A stretch of 64,000 nucleotides of DNA, taken from assembly GCA_035498035.1 (NCBI GenBank), contig DATKAN010000058.1, positions 1 through 64,000 on the forward strand. The letters run 5' to 3'. Source of the DNA: Nitrospiria bacterium. Lineage in GTDB: Bacteria; Nitrospirota; Nitrospiria; JACQBZ01. The position numbers were made by a program, and so were the translations under genes. Below, piece after piece: positions 34,440 through 42,773 of this stretch (position 1 is the first letter of the stretch; the number at the start of each line of letters is the position of its first letter). Below the pieces are notes generated by a model. That model was given only the letters and a program-made list of their open reading frames with translations. It had not been told where the DNA came from and ran no database searches.

Positions 34440-35996
34440 ATGATCTGGTATCGCTCGCTCATGGACCCTGCGGCTTACCCGCATCCCGTCCGGGAGATCC
34501 GGCATCTGGCGACGCATATCTCGGACGTCTTCCTGACCGGGCCGTTTGCCTACAAGATCAAAAAACCGGTCGATTTGAAATTCCTCGATTTCTCTACACT
34601 GGAAAAACGGCGCTATTATTGCGAGCGGGAAGTGGCCTTGAACCGCCGCTTGGCGCCGGAGATCTACCTGGGGGTGGTGCCGATCACGCGGGACGGCGAG
34701 CGTTTCCGCGTCGATGGGAAAGGGGAGCCGGTGGAGTACGCCGTGAAGATGGTCCAGTTCGCCCAGGAAGGACTCCTGGATGCGATGGCCGAGCGGGACG
34801 AACTGTCGCGCGGGACGATCGTGGAACTGGCCTCCCGGATCGCCCGCTTTCACCGGTCCGCCGAGCGCGCCGACGACGTATTCGGGACACCGGAGGCGGT
34901 CGGGGAGAATGTGCTCCGGAACTTCGAGCAGACGGCGAAATTCCAGGAGAGCGTCGTGCCACCGAAGCGATTTTCGAGGCTCCGGGAGTATTCGGAACAT
35001 TTTCTGACCCAGAAAGCGCTCCTGTTCCGTGAGCGGATCAAGCGCGGCGCGATCCGCGTCTGTCACGGCGACCTGCACCTTCAGAATATCTGCCTCGATG
35101 GGGGCCGCTTGATCGTCTTCGATTGCATCGAGTTCAACGACGCCCTGAATCATATCGACGTCGTCAACGAGATCGCTTTCTTGTTGATGGATCTGGACCA
35201 TCGCGGCCTTTCGGCGCCGGGCGGTCGCTTCCTCAACGCCTATCTGGAGCAAACCCAGGACTACCAGGGACTGTCGATGCTGGATTTCTATCTCGTCTAC
35301 CGGGCCTGCGTGAGGGCGAAGGTGGCCTGCATTCTTATCGAGGACCCCGATATCACCGAGGTGGAAAAGGCCATGGCCCGGGAGCGCGCCTCGTCCTACT
35401 TCGAGCTGGCCGAGCGTTATCTGGCCGACCGCCGCCCCGGTCTGATTTTAATGGCGGGGGTGAGCGGAACGGGAAAGAGCACCGTCGCGTGGGAAGTCGC
35501 GGAGTCGTTGGAGGGGGTCGTGATTCGTTCGGATGCCGTGCGCAAATCGCTGGCCGGGGCGGGTCCGGAGGCGCGAAGCGCGACGGATTACGGCCGCGGC
35601 ATCTACACGTCCGAGATGACCGAACGAACCTATGACGGCCTTCTGGAACGGGCCGAATACGTGATCGCGAGCGGGCGCTGGGCCGTTCTCGACGCCACAT
35701 ATGCCCGGATGCGGCACCGATCGGTCGTAAGTTCGTGGGCCAAAAAAAAGACCCTGCCTTTCGTGATCCTCCATTGCACCGCGCCCCCCGCCGTTCTTGA
35801 AGCCCGTCTGGCGCAAAGGACGGCCGAGGGGACGGACGTTTCGGATGCCGATGCCGGGATCATGCGGCGGCAACTCTCGGCGTTCGAGCCCTTCGGTCCG
35901 GAGGAGGCGGGGTCCGTGGTCGCGGTGGATACGGAAAAGCCGTGGAACGGGAAGGAGATCGTGGCCGTATGCCGGACGAGGGCCGAGCCCCACTGA
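34440..35996 (+). CDS. Aminoglycoside phosphotransferase-like / P-loop kinase fusion
   Basis: A 518-residue two-domain protein. The first part (about 1-320) is an APH-type phosphotransferase fold with the Brenner motif HGDLHLQN at 209-216 followed by VFDCIEFND (catalytic and metal Asp). The second part has a Walker A GVSGTGKST (340-348), IRSDAVRKSL and a P-loop kinase fold like gluconate or zeta-toxin-type kinases. This fusion is known as a widespread bacterial protein of unknown substrate. ATG 34440 was chosen because GGGAGG is 5 bases upstream and the promoter overlaps the earlier ATG. It overlaps the next gene. Confidence 0.85.
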   Translation: MIWYRSLMDPAAYPHPVREIRHLATHISDVFLTGPFAYKIKKPVDLKFLDFSTLEKRRYYCEREVALNRRLAPEIYLGVVPITRDGERFRVDGKGEPVEYAVKMVQFAQEGLLDAMAERDELSRGTIVELASRIARFHRSAERADDVFGTPEAVGENVLRNFEQTAKFQESVVPPKRFSRLREYSEHFLTQKALLFRERIKRGAIRVCHGDLHLQNICLDGGRLIVFDCIEFNDALNHIDVVNEIAFLLMDLDHRGLSAPGGRFLNAYLEQTQDYQGLSMLDFYLVYRACVRAKVACILIEDPDITEVEKAMARERASSYFELAERYLADRRPGLILMAGVSGTGKSTVAWEVAESLEGVVIRSDAVRKSLAGAGPEARSATDYGRGIYTSEMTERTYDGLLERAEYVIASGRWAVLDATYARMRHRSVVSSWAKKKTLPFVILHCTAPPAVLEARLAQRTAEGTDVSDADAGIMRRQLSAFEPFGPEEAGSVVAVDTEKPWNGKEIVAVCRTRAEPH

Positions 35997-37123
35997 TTCA
36001 TAAAATCCAGGAGGAGATCCGACAAAAAGGGCGGATGACCTTCGCCCGGTTCATGGAGCGGGCGCTGTATGATCCGGAAGAAGGTTATTATACCTCATCG
36101 GGAGAGCGCATCGGGCTCGGCGGGGATTATTACACCAGCCCCGAGGTGCATCCGATCTTCGGCCGCCTGCTGGCCAAGCAGATCCGGCAGATGGAAACGC
36201 TCCTACCGGGGCCGGGGCCTTTTACGATCCTGGAGATGGGGGCCGGAAAGGGGCTGCTCGCCAGGGACATCCTGGCCGGATTGAAGACGGATGCGCCGGA
36301 GGATTTTAGGCGGTTTCGTTACGCCGTGATCGAGCGCAGCCCGGCGATGGCCGCCCGGCAGAAAGCGCTGCTGGCCTTCTCCGATTTGGCGTCGCCGGTC
36401 CGCTGGTATTCGGATATCGAGGAGGTCCAGGCCGGGGGTTCCCTCGTCGGGTGCGTCCTTTCCAACGAACTTGTGGACGCCTTCCCGGTCCATCGGGTCG
36501 TTGCGACCAAAGACGGGCTGGATGAAATTTATGTCGATGTCGACGGGGACCGCTTCGTTGAGACGAGAGAGGTTCCCTCGACGCCGGATCTGGAGGCCTA
36601 TTTCAAGCGGCTGAAAATCCGCTTGGCCGAGGGCCAGCGGGCCGAGGTGAATCTGGAAGCGGCCCGGTGGATTCGTGAAGTCGGAAAGGCCTTGGACCTG
36701 GGTTTTGTGATCACGATCGATTACGGCTACCCGGCCTCGGAACTGTTCGCGCCGCACCGGAAAAAGGGGAGCCTTCTCTGCTATTACCGTCATACCGTCA
36801 ACGACGATCCCTACGCCCGGATCGGCGAGCAGGATATCACGGCCCATGTTGATTTCACCGGGCTGGCCCGGGCCGGCGCCGAGGCCGGGCTGTCCGTGAC
36901 CGGGTTTACGAATCAGCTCAATTTTCTGATGAGCCTCGGGATCGCCCGGGAGATGGAACGGTTCGATCCGGAGAGTCCCGAGATGCTGTCCGTAAAACGC
37001 CTGCTGGCGCGGGAGAGCATGGGCGGGGTGTTCAAGGTCCTCATCCAGCACAAGGGGCTCACCCCTCCCCCGCTGGAGGGATTGACCTTCCGCCCGTATT
37101 TTAACGATGTACTGGCCGGGTGA
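35969..37123 (+). CDS. midA: MidA/NDUFAF7-family SAM methyltransferase
   Basis: A 384-residue Class I methyltransferase. Family motifs are complete: GGDYYTSPEVHPIFGRLLAKQI, LEMGAGKGLLARD (about 88-100), VLSNELVDAFPVHRV, and DYGYPASELFAPHRKKGS with CYYRHTVNDDPYARIGEQDITAHVDF. The eukaryotic members methylate an arginine of the complex I subunit NDUFS2 and are needed for its assembly. A complete complex I operon lies 5 kb downstream. A bacterial role in NuoD methylation is inference. It overlaps the kinase gene by 28 bases; the ATG was preferred over an upstream GTG. Confidence 0.9.
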   Translation: MPDEGRAPLIHKIQEEIRQKGRMTFARFMERALYDPEEGYYTSSGERIGLGGDYYTSPEVHPIFGRLLAKQIRQMETLLPGPGPFTILEMGAGKGLLARDILAGLKTDAPEDFRRFRYAVIERSPAMAARQKALLAFSDLASPVRWYSDIEEVQAGGSLVGCVLSNELVDAFPVHRVVATKDGLDEIYVDVDGDRFVETREVPSTPDLEAYFKRLKIRLAEGQRAEVNLEAARWIREVGKALDLGFVITIDYGYPASELFAPHRKKGSLLCYYRHTVNDDPYARIGEQDITAHVDFTGLARAGAEAGLSVTGFTNQLNFLMSLGIAREMERFDPESPEMLSVKRLLARESMGGVFKVLIQHKGLTPPPLEGLTFRPYFNDVLAG

Positions 37124-37150
37124 TGGATTTGATTAAACTGCGGGGAGATT

Positions 37151-37546
37151 ATGGCGACGGACGAGAACCAAAATAACCCGGAAAACCAGGAGGCCAGGGA
37201 GACGCCTAAAAAGGCCGCGGACAAGCGCAAATATTTGCGTTACCCCATAATCATTCTCAAGGTGACCAGCGGGGGGCAAAAGCAGCATTTGTTCGGATAC
37301 GCAAAGAACATCAGCCGCGGGGGACTTTTTATTCAATCGGTCAATCCCCGCGAGCCCGGGGAGCGCTTCATCATCTCCTTCCATATTCCCGATACCGAGA
37401 TTCAGGTCCGTTGCAAGTGCGAGGTGGTCTGGATGCGAAAATACCATCCCAAGGATAAATTGGAGCCCGGTTACGGCATCCGCTTTCTCGACCTGCCGCC
37501 GGGCGCGGGAAATGCGATCGAAGACTGGATCAAGAAGCGGCTCTGA
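37151..37546 (+). CDS. PilZ-domain protein
   Basis: A 131-residue protein made of a polar N-terminus (about 1-24) and one PilZ domain. The c-di-GMP motifs are RxxxR (RKYLR, about 26-30) and NxSxxG (NISRGG). The strands that follow are also typical (VRCKCEVVWMRK, PGYGIRFLDLPP). It resembles the group found in gliding/pilus systems (TIGR02266). No output domain; it probably acts through a partner protein after ligand binding. It follows midA by 27 bases. Confidence 0.87.
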   Translation: MATDENQNNPENQEARETPKKAADKRKYLRYPIIILKVTSGGQKQHLFGYAKNISRGGLFIQSVNPREPGERFIISFHIPDTEIQVRCKCEVVWMRKYHPKDKLEPGYGIRFLDLPPGAGNAIEDWIKKRL

Positions 37547-37549
37547 TTT

Positions 37550-37733
37550 GTAAGGGCTCGCGCCGCCGCTTATCTTATCTGGGGGCCCGTGCGGGCTTCG
37601 CGTCCTCCGATGCCCCCAGACCCCGCGCTCGGACAGGCCAAGCCTGATCCTCGCTTAATCCACCGGCCAAGCCGGATGGAGCCTCTCCCTCCCAGCCTGT
37701 CCGGCAGGCAGGTCGCTCGCTTTGCTCGCTGGA
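37550..37733. repeat. Composite repeat element between convergent genes (copy A)
   Basis: A stretch with several hairpins: TCTGGGGGC (37578-37586) pairs with GCCCCCAGA (37612-37620), and GCCTG-TCCGG-CAGGC is at 37695-37709. Its left end GTAAGGGCTCGCGCCGCC resembles ATAGGGGCTCACGTCGCC at 57626-57643 and the reverse complement at 43332-43349. Its right part (GGATGGAGCCTCTCCCTC, CGCTCGCTTTGCTCGCTG) resembles the reverse complement of the nuoB-nuoC spacer. It may act as a two-way terminator. Confidence 0.65.
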
Positions 37734-37739
37734 ATCGTT

Positions 37740-38522
37740 TTACAGCGGGATTAAATCGGATAAGAGCTTGCAGCCGGTCCGATCAAAGCGGCCGCTTCGT
37801 GTGCGAAGAATCCGCAGGGCGATGGACGGAAGGCCGAGCGCCCGCCCGAGTTCGTGGGCGATGGATCGAACGTAGGTCCCCGACCCGACCGTCATCCGGA
37901 TCGCGGCGACCGAGAAGCGGCCGTTGGGATGACCGGCCAGCGCGGTTTGCCACCGTTCCTTGATTCTGTCCTGGCGGAAGTCGCCCTCGACCGAGCCGAC
38001 ATTCTTCATGATCAACCCTTCAAGATCCCTTTTTGTAATCTCGCTCCGCCTCACCAACCCGGCCTCGAAAACCTCGATCTCCCGCACCGGCAGGCCGACC
38101 TCATGAATCCGGCCCTCCCTCGCCCACCAGAACAGCGGTTTCCCCCGGATGACCGCGGACGAAAAGGGCGGAAGTTCCTGTTCTTTTTTCCCGACCCACC
38201 GGGCGAGGAGATCGTTTAACTTATTCTCCGGAAAATTTTCCGGTTCATAGGCGGCGGCATCGGTAACGAGTCCGAGTTGGTCGTAGGAATCGGTCGAAAA
38301 CCCGAACAGAAGATCGAATTCGTATTCCTTATCGACGGCCTGAAGTTCGGCCTGCCTTCTCTTGGCCACCGGCCCGACGAGGAGCACGAGAACTCCCTCG
38401 GCCATGGGATCGAGACTGCCCGTGTGCGTAACGACCGTGCCGAGCTTCTCGCTCAGACGAATCGCCACTTGATGGCTTGTGATCCCGATCGGCTTATAAA
38501 CGGCGAATATTTCGTCCGGCAT
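37740..38522 (-). CDS. truB: tRNA pseudouridine synthase B (TruB family, short)
   Basis: A 260-residue TruB/Cbf5-type pseudouridine synthase, which makes pseudouridine 55 in tRNA. The catalytic motif HTGSLDPMAEGVL contains Asp38; KEYEFDLLFGFSTDSYD, PPFSSAVIRGKPLFWWAREG and GTYVRSIAHELG are further family motifs. Bacterial TruB is about 300 residues with a C-terminal PUA-like domain; here it stops after the catalytic core. Start ATG 38522 is preferred. No ribosome site is visible before it. It is divergent from the P-type ATPase gene. Confidence 0.87.
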   Translation of the reverse strand: MPDEIFAVYKPIGITSHQVAIRLSEKLGTVVTHTGSLDPMAEGVLVLLVGPVAKRRQAELQAVDKEYEFDLLFGFSTDSYDQLGLVTDAAAYEPENFPENKLNDLLARWVGKKEQELPPFSSAVIRGKPLFWWAREGRIHEVGLPVREIEVFEAGLVRRSEITKRDLEGLIMKNVGSVEGDFRQDRIKERWQTALAGHPNGRFSVAAIRMTVGSGTYVRSIAHELGRALGLPSIALRILRTRSGRFDRTGCKLLSDLIPL

Positions 38523-38529
38523 GGAAAAG

Positions 38530-38558
38530 ACCCTACAACAAGTATACGGGGCTGTCAA
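38530..38558 (-). promoter_or_regulatory. Possible truB promoter, giving a nearly leaderless mRNA
   Basis: On the reverse strand TTGACA (38558-38553) and TAGGGT (38535-38530) are 17 bases apart. Transcription would begin at about 38523, one base before the ATG. Confidence 0.4.
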
Positions 38559-38632
38559 TGATAACCGAAGCCTTTAGTTGTGCCTGAGTTATGAGACCTG
38601 TTAGAATAGCGGTAGAAAGAAGAGGGAGGGGA

Positions 38633-41101
38633 ATGAAGGACGAAGCCCATCGGCATTCCAAAAGTGAAGAGGATCCGGTCGGGACGGGAACGACGCCGAG
38701 CGTGACGGACCCCGTCTGCGGGATGGACATCGCACCGTCGGATGCGGCCGGGGCGTATCCCTATAACGGCCGGACGTATTATTTCTGCAACGAATCCTGC
38801 CTCGAACGGTTCCGCGAAGATCCTCGACGCTATCTGGAGCCGTCGACAGCCGAACCCCGGCCCGATGCGGCGGCAGGCAGCGACTACGTGTGCCCGATGG
38901 ATCCGGAAGTCCGTCAACCGGAGCCCGGCGCCTGTCCGAAATGCGGGATGGCGCTCGAGCCGGAAACCGTGGCGGCACCGGCGACGCGCATGGAATACGT
39001 CTGCCCCATGCATCCCGAAGTGGTCCAGGATCATCCGGGCGCCTGTCCGATCTGCGGGATGGTCCTCGAGCCCCGGACGGTCACGGTCGAGGAGGTCAAT
39101 CCGGAGCTGATCGATATGTCGCGCCGGTTTTGGATCGGCCTGGGCCTGACCGTGCCGCTGCTTCTCTTGGCGATGTCGGAACTCATCCCGGGTGACATGG
39201 AAATGGAGGCCGTCCCGTCGCGGATTCTGGGTTGGATCGAATTGGCGCTCGCGACGCCGGTCGTGCTCTGGGCCGGTTGGCCGTTCTTCGAGCGAGGGTG
39301 GCGGTCGATCGTGAACCGGAGCCTGAACATGTTCACGCTGATCGCGATCGGGACCGGAACGGCCTACCTCTACAGCGTTGTCGCGACGCTCTTCCCGGAC
39401 TTTTTTCCGCCATCCTTTCGCCTTGCAAACGGGCAGGTCGGAGTCTACTTCGAAGCGGCCGCCGTGATCACGGTCCTGGTCCTTCTGGGTCAGGTCCTGG
39501 AGCTTCGCGCGCGATCCAGAACCAGCGCCGCGATCCGTTCTCTCCTGAATCTTGCACCGAAGACCGCGCGGCGCTTTCGCGAGGACGGAACGGAGGAGGA
39601 TGTATCGCTCGATCTCGTGAAGCCCGGCGACCGGCTGCGGGTCCGGCCGGGCGAGGGGATCCCCGTGGACGGGGTCGTCATCGAAGGAAGCAGCTCCGTC
39701 GACGAAGCGATGATCACGGGGGAGCCGATTCCGGTCGAGAAGGGGCCGGGAAACCTCGTCACGGGCGGGACGATCAACGGCACCGGCGGATTCGTCATGC
39801 GCGCGGAACGGGTCGGCGGCGACACGCTTCTGGCCCGTATCGTACGGATGGTGAGCGAGGCCCAGCGCTCCCGCGCGCCGATCCAGCGGCTGGCCGATAC
39901 CGTCTCGGGTTACTTTGTCCCCATCGTCGTCCTGACGGCCGTGGTCACCTTCATGGTCTGGGCCCTGGTCGGCCCCGAGCCGAGGATGGTCTATGCGCTG
40001 GTGAACGCCGTCGCCGTGTTGATCATCGCCTGTCCCTGCGCGCTGGGTCTGGCCACGCCGATGTCGATCATGGTCGGGACCGGGCGGGGCGCGACGGCGG
40101 GCGTGCTGTTCAAGAACGCCGAGGCGCTGGAGCTTCTGGAAAAGGTGGACACCCTCGTGCTGGACAAGACCGGCACCCTGACCGAGGGCCGGCCGCGGCT
40201 CGATACGGTCCTGGCGCTTTCGGGTCACGACGAGAACGAGGTCTTGAGACTCGCGGCCGGGCTTGAGCGGGGCAGCGAGCATCCCTTGGCGGCGGCCATC
40301 GTGGCCGGAGCGAAGGAGAAAAACCTTCCGCTCGAGTCGCCGCAGGATTTCCGGTCGATCACGGGAAAAGGCGTGGTCGGGAAGATCGGCGGCCGTGGCG
40401 TCGCGCTCGGCAACCGCGCGCTCTTTGACGAGCTGGGGGTCAGGCCCGGCGATCTGGCCGAACGGTGCGAACCCTTCCGAGAGGAAGGCCAGACCGTGGT
40501 CTGGCTTGCGGTGGAAGGGCGGCCGGCCGGTCTGATCGGTGTTTCGGACCCGGTCAAAGCGTCGACGCCCGAAGCGATCGCAACCTTGAAAAGCTATGGC
40601 ATACGGACCGTGATGCTGACCGGGGACAACCGGACCACGGCCGAGGCGGTGGCACGGAAGCTGGGACTGGACGAGGCGCTGGCCGAGGTGCTCCCGGATC
40701 AGAAGGCCGACACGATCAAACGTCTTCAGGCCTCCGGCCGGGTCGTCGCGATGGCCGGGGACGGGATCAACGATGCGCCGGCGTTGGCGCAGGCGCAGGT
40801 CGGAATCGCGATGGGCACCGGCACGGACGTCGCCATCGAGAGCGCCGGCGTGACGCTGGTCAAGGGCGATCTTCGCGGGATCGTTCGCGCGATCCGGCTC
40901 TCCCGAGGCACGATGGGCAACATCCGCCAGAACCTTTTTTTCGCGTTCATCTATAACAGCCTGGGCGTCCCAGTCGCGGCCGGCGTTTTGTACCCGGCCT
41001 TCGGCCTGCTCCTAAGCCCGATGATCGCCGCGGCCGCGATGAGCTTCAGCTCGGTCTCGGTCATCACCAACGCCCTCCGCCTCCGGCGCTTGTCGCTCTG
41101 A
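38633..41101 (+). CDS. copA: Copper-translocating P1B-type ATPase
   Basis: An 822-residue metal pump. N-terminus: a YHS domain (about 24-68, [16 protein letters not shown]) and two heavy-metal-binding CPM[D/H]PEV..CP[K/I]CGM modules (about 86-106 and 123-143). The usual HMA (GMxCxxC) domain is absent. The core has eight predicted membrane helices, the TGEP loop ([11 protein letters not shown]), CPC at 467-469 (Cu-type site), DKTGT with D511, and [11 protein letters not shown]-terminal YN..MxxS residues are present ([20 protein letters not shown]). Known role: Cu(I) export from the cytoplasm. GAGGGAGGGG precedes the ATG. Confidence 0.93.
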   Translation: MKDEAHRHSKSEEDPVGTGTTPSVTDPVCGMDIAPSDAAGAYPYNGRTYYFCNESCLERFREDPRRYLEPSTAEPRPDAAAGSDYVCPMDPEVRQPEPGACPKCGMALEPETVAAPATRMEYVCPMHPEVVQDHPGACPICGMVLEPRTVTVEEVNPELIDMSRRFWIGLGLTVPLLLLAMSELIPGDMEMEAVPSRILGWIELALATPVVLWAGWPFFERGWRSIVNRSLNMFTLIAIGTGTAYLYSVVATLFPDFFPPSFRLANGQVGVYFEAAAVITVLVLLGQVLELRARSRTSAAIRSLLNLAPKTARRFREDGTEEDVSLDLVKPGDRLRVRPGEGIPVDGVVIEGSSSVDEAMITGEPIPVEKGPGNLVTGGTINGTGGFVMRAERVGGDTLLARIVRMVSEAQRSRAPIQRLADTVSGYFVPIVVLTAVVTFMVWALVGPEPRMVYALVNAVAVLIIACPCALGLATPMSIMVGTGRGATAGVLFKNAEALELLEKVDTLVLDKTGTLTEGRPRLDTVLALSGHDENEVLRLAAGLERGSEHPLAAAIVAGAKEKNLPLESPQDFRSITGKGVVGKIGGRGVALGNRALFDELGVRPGDLAERCEPFREEGQTVVWLAVEGRPAGLIGVSDPVKASTPEAIATLKSYGIRTVMLTGDNRTTAEAVARKLGLDEALAEVLPDQKADTIKRLQASGRVVAMAGDGINDAPALAQAQVGIAMGTGTDVAIESAGVTLVKGDLRGIVRAIRLSRGTMGNIRQNLFFAFIYNSLGVPVAAGVLYPAFGLLLSPMIAAAAMSFSSVSVITNALRLRRLSL

Positions 41102-41138
41102 TCGTTTGCGACGTTTGAGAACCGCAGACGAAATATCC

Positions 41139-41167
41139 TTGACAATAATTATCATATAAGATATCTT
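41139..41167 (+). promoter_or_regulatory. Promoter for the toxin-antitoxin pair
   Basis: TTGACA (41139-41144) and TATCTT (41162-41167), 17-base spacing. The spacer is an AT-rich near-palindrome (ATAATTATCATAT), which could be the autoregulatory operator of the pair. Confidence 0.6.
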
Positions 41168-41185
41168 TAACGTAATGACGATCGG

Positions 41186-41548
41186 ATGAAAGCGGCCGGC
41201 TCTTATATAGTCCGTGAGTATCTTACGGCAAGCGGGAGGAGCCCCTTTCGAGACTGGCTGGACCGTCTGGATGTTCCCGTGAAGGCCCGCATCCAGGCCC
41301 GGATTCTGCGATTTGAATCTGGAAATTTGGGCGATTGCAAACCCATCGGCGAAGGGGTACGGGAAGCTCGGTTGGATTTCGGCCCGGGATTCCGGATTTA
41401 TTTCGGGATGGAGGGGCTGAATTTGCTTTTGCTTCTCTGTGGGGGCACAAAGAGCACCCAAAGTCGGGACATCGATCAGGCCAGAAAATTTTGGTCGGAA
41501 TATTTAGAGCGAGGGAGACATGGCAAGACGCGCGAAAGATTGGAATGA
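41186..41548 (+). CDS. RelE/HigB-type toxin (phage-derived Gp49-like)
   Basis: A 120-residue protein of the addiction-module killer family: YLTASGRSPFRDWLDRLD, ARIQARILRFESGNLGD, then LDFGPGFRIYFGMEG and LLLLLCGGTKSTQSRDIDQARKFW. These are the usual beta-sheet and catalytic regions of RelE-like ribosome-dependent mRNA interferases. Toxin-first order and a 29-base overlap with the antitoxin are typical of HigBA-like modules. Located between a metal pump and the nuo operon, where base composition drops in GC. Confidence 0.87.
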   Translation: MKAAGSYIVREYLTASGRSPFRDWLDRLDVPVKARIQARILRFESGNLGDCKPIGEGVREARLDFGPGFRIYFGMEGLNLLLLLCGGTKSTQSRDIDQARKFWSEYLERGRHGKTRERLE

Positions 41549-41828
41549 AGGCCTGGCGAAAGATCTCCGTGATCCTAAATTCGTCAAGGAGTTCATACAA
41601 GCGGCTTTGGAAGAGGGTTTGCCGATACAGGTTGTGCTCGGCAAAGTCATTCGTGCGTACGGGATAAAGGAATTTTCGAGAAAGACAAAGATTCCCGGTC
41701 CCAATATCGTCCGGGCGATCGATCCAAGACACAATCCGACGCAAGAAACGCTCAATCGTTTGCTTCGGCCGTTCGGATTGAAACTTTCGGTCAGCCTGAT
41801 CGATAAAAAAGCGAAGTCCGCGGCGTGA
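41520..41828 (+). CDS. HigA-type antitoxin with HTH domain
   Basis: A 102-residue protein with N-terminal RDPKFVKEFIQAALEEGLPIQ and a Cro-like helix-turn-helix (VIRAYGIKEFSRKTKIPGPNIVRAI split over about 46-70), then NPTQETLNRLLRPFGLKLSV. This is the pattern of Gp49-associated antitoxins. It would neutralise the toxin and repress the operon promoter. The toxin gene overlaps its start. Confidence 0.87.
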   Translation: MARRAKDWNEGLAKDLRDPKFVKEFIQAALEEGLPIQVVLGKVIRAYGIKEFSRKTKIPGPNIVRAIDPRHNPTQETLNRLLRPFGLKLSVSLIDKKAKSAA

Positions 41829-41928
41829 ACTAAAGACCGGAATAGCCATAAAGCAAGCCTGCCCCGGATTTCGAATTCATCTAAGAACAAATGAAGGCAA
41901 TAACTGGTGGTGAAGAGGATTTAGGAGG

Positions 41929-42099
41929 GTGAAAATCTTACCAACGACATACCAAATTATAGGTGGAGTACTTATTTTTACAGCAGTGGCCATTAATACG
42001 CTAAGACCACGAACTATTTACCATATGATTGGAGGAGGAGTGATATGCATCGTAGGCCTTTGGTTTTTATCTAAAGGCAGAAAAGATTTAAAAAGATAG
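41929..42099 (+). CDS. Small AT-rich two-helix membrane ORF
   Basis: A GTG-initiated frame of 56 codons encodes two hydrophobic helices (QIIGGVLIFTAVAINTL and MIGGGVICIVGLWFLS) with the basic end KGRKDLKR. AGGAGG lies directly before the GTG, closer than normal, so the start is uncertain; an ATG further in would give only the second helix. Composition is markedly AT-rich compared with flanking genes. It may be a real horizontally acquired small membrane protein, but evidence is limited to composition, reading frame and ribosome site. Confidence 0.42.
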   Translation: MKILPTTYQIIGGVLIFTAVAINTLRPRTIYHMIGGGVICIVGLWFLSKGRKDLKR

Positions 42100-42203
42100 A
42101 ATGGAAAAAGGGTCACGCTTGGATAATTGTCGTGTGACGATAGAGGCATGAGATGCACGCAGATCGATTGCATGCAGCTCTGGCGCGTCCCTACGCTCAG
42201 GGC

Positions 42204-42223
42204 AGGCCACCGGCCTCTTTTTC
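42204..42223 (+). terminator. Probable terminator upstream of nuo promoters
   Basis: AGGCC-ACC-GGCCT, a 5-bp GC-rich stem with a 3-base loop, is followed by CTTTTTC. Confidence 0.45.
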
Positions 42224-42248
42224 ATCCCCTTCGATCCCCCCTTCTCCC

Positions 42249-42277
42249 TTGACAATATCGTCGTGATTTCTTATGAT
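42249..42277 (+). promoter_or_regulatory. nuo operon promoter P1
   Basis: TTGACA (42249-42254) and TATGAT (42272-42277), 17-base spacing, a near-consensus sigma70-type promoter. Start near 42284. Confidence 0.7.
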
Positions 42278-42285
42278 ATTCGCTC

Positions 42286-42314
42286 TTGTTTAAGCTCCCG
42301 GCCTGTTTTATACT
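42286..42314 (+). promoter_or_regulatory. nuo operon promoter P2
   Basis: TTGTTT (42286-42291) and TATACT (42309-42314), 17-base spacing. It is weaker at -35 than P1 and begins 8 bases after it. Confidence 0.45.
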
Positions 42315-42354
42315 GAACTCAATGAGTTAGAGAGAATTTCATCTTTTCAAACGA

Positions 42355-42378
42355 GTCAATTTCCCGCAGGGAATTGAC
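42355..42378 (+). promoter_or_regulatory. Leader hairpin before nuoA
   Basis: GTCAATTTCCC pairs with GGGAATTGAC (one bulged T) around GCA. It ends 23 bases before the nuoA ATG and has no T-run, so it could affect translation or mRNA stability. Confidence 0.45.
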
Positions 42379-42401
42379 CCGGATATAACACAGGTTTTAC
42401 G

Positions 42402-42773
42402 ATGCCCGGAGAATTTGTACCGACTAATTATCTTCCGATCGTGGTCTTCATCGCGATCGCGCTCGCGTTCGGGGGCGTGACGCTGCTGCTCGGAAAAATC
42501 CTGCGGCCCAGCCGGATCTACAAGGCCAAGCTGACGCCTTATGAGAGCGGCAGCATCCCATTTTCGGACGCCCGCGCGCCGTTTCCGCTTCGCTACTACA
42601 TCATCGCGATGATCTTCGTCATCTTCGATATCGAGACGGTCTTCCTGTATCCCTGGGCCGTGGTTTACAAAGAGCTGAAGCTGTTCGGCCTGATCGAGAT
42701 GGTGCTGTTCATCCTGGTTCTGCTGGTCGGCTATTTCTATGCCTGGAAGAAAGGGGCGTTGGAATGGGATTGA
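42402..42773 (+). CDS. nuoA: NADH-quinone oxidoreductase subunit A
   Basis: First gene of a complete nuoA-N operon for proton-pumping complex I. The 123-residue protein has three membrane helices (about 10-30, 65-85, 92-115) and the conserved loop [20 protein letters not shown], part of the quinone-site surroundings, followed by [15 protein letters not shown]. Its end overlaps the nuoB start by 10 bases, so the two are translationally coupled. Confidence 0.96.
   Translation: MPGEFVPTNYLPIVVFIAIALAFGGVTLLLGKILRPSRIYKAKLTPYESGSIPFSDARAPFPLRYYIIAMIFVIFDIETVFLYPWAVVYKELKLFGLIEMVLFILVLLVGYFYAWKKGALEWD

Larger units (their letters stand above)
42100..42401. other. Regulatory interval before nuoA
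   Basis: About 300 bases without a gene. It holds a terminator-like hairpin, two promoter-like pairs and a leader hairpin, all listed separately. The remaining sequence around 42100-42200 has no recognised gene. Confidence 0.55.

Noticed and set aside
41142-41160. Possible Fur box in the toxin-antitoxin promoter
   Set aside because: About 12 of 19 positions match the classical Fur consensus, expected in AT-rich sequence by chance; a HigA operator is the simpler reading.
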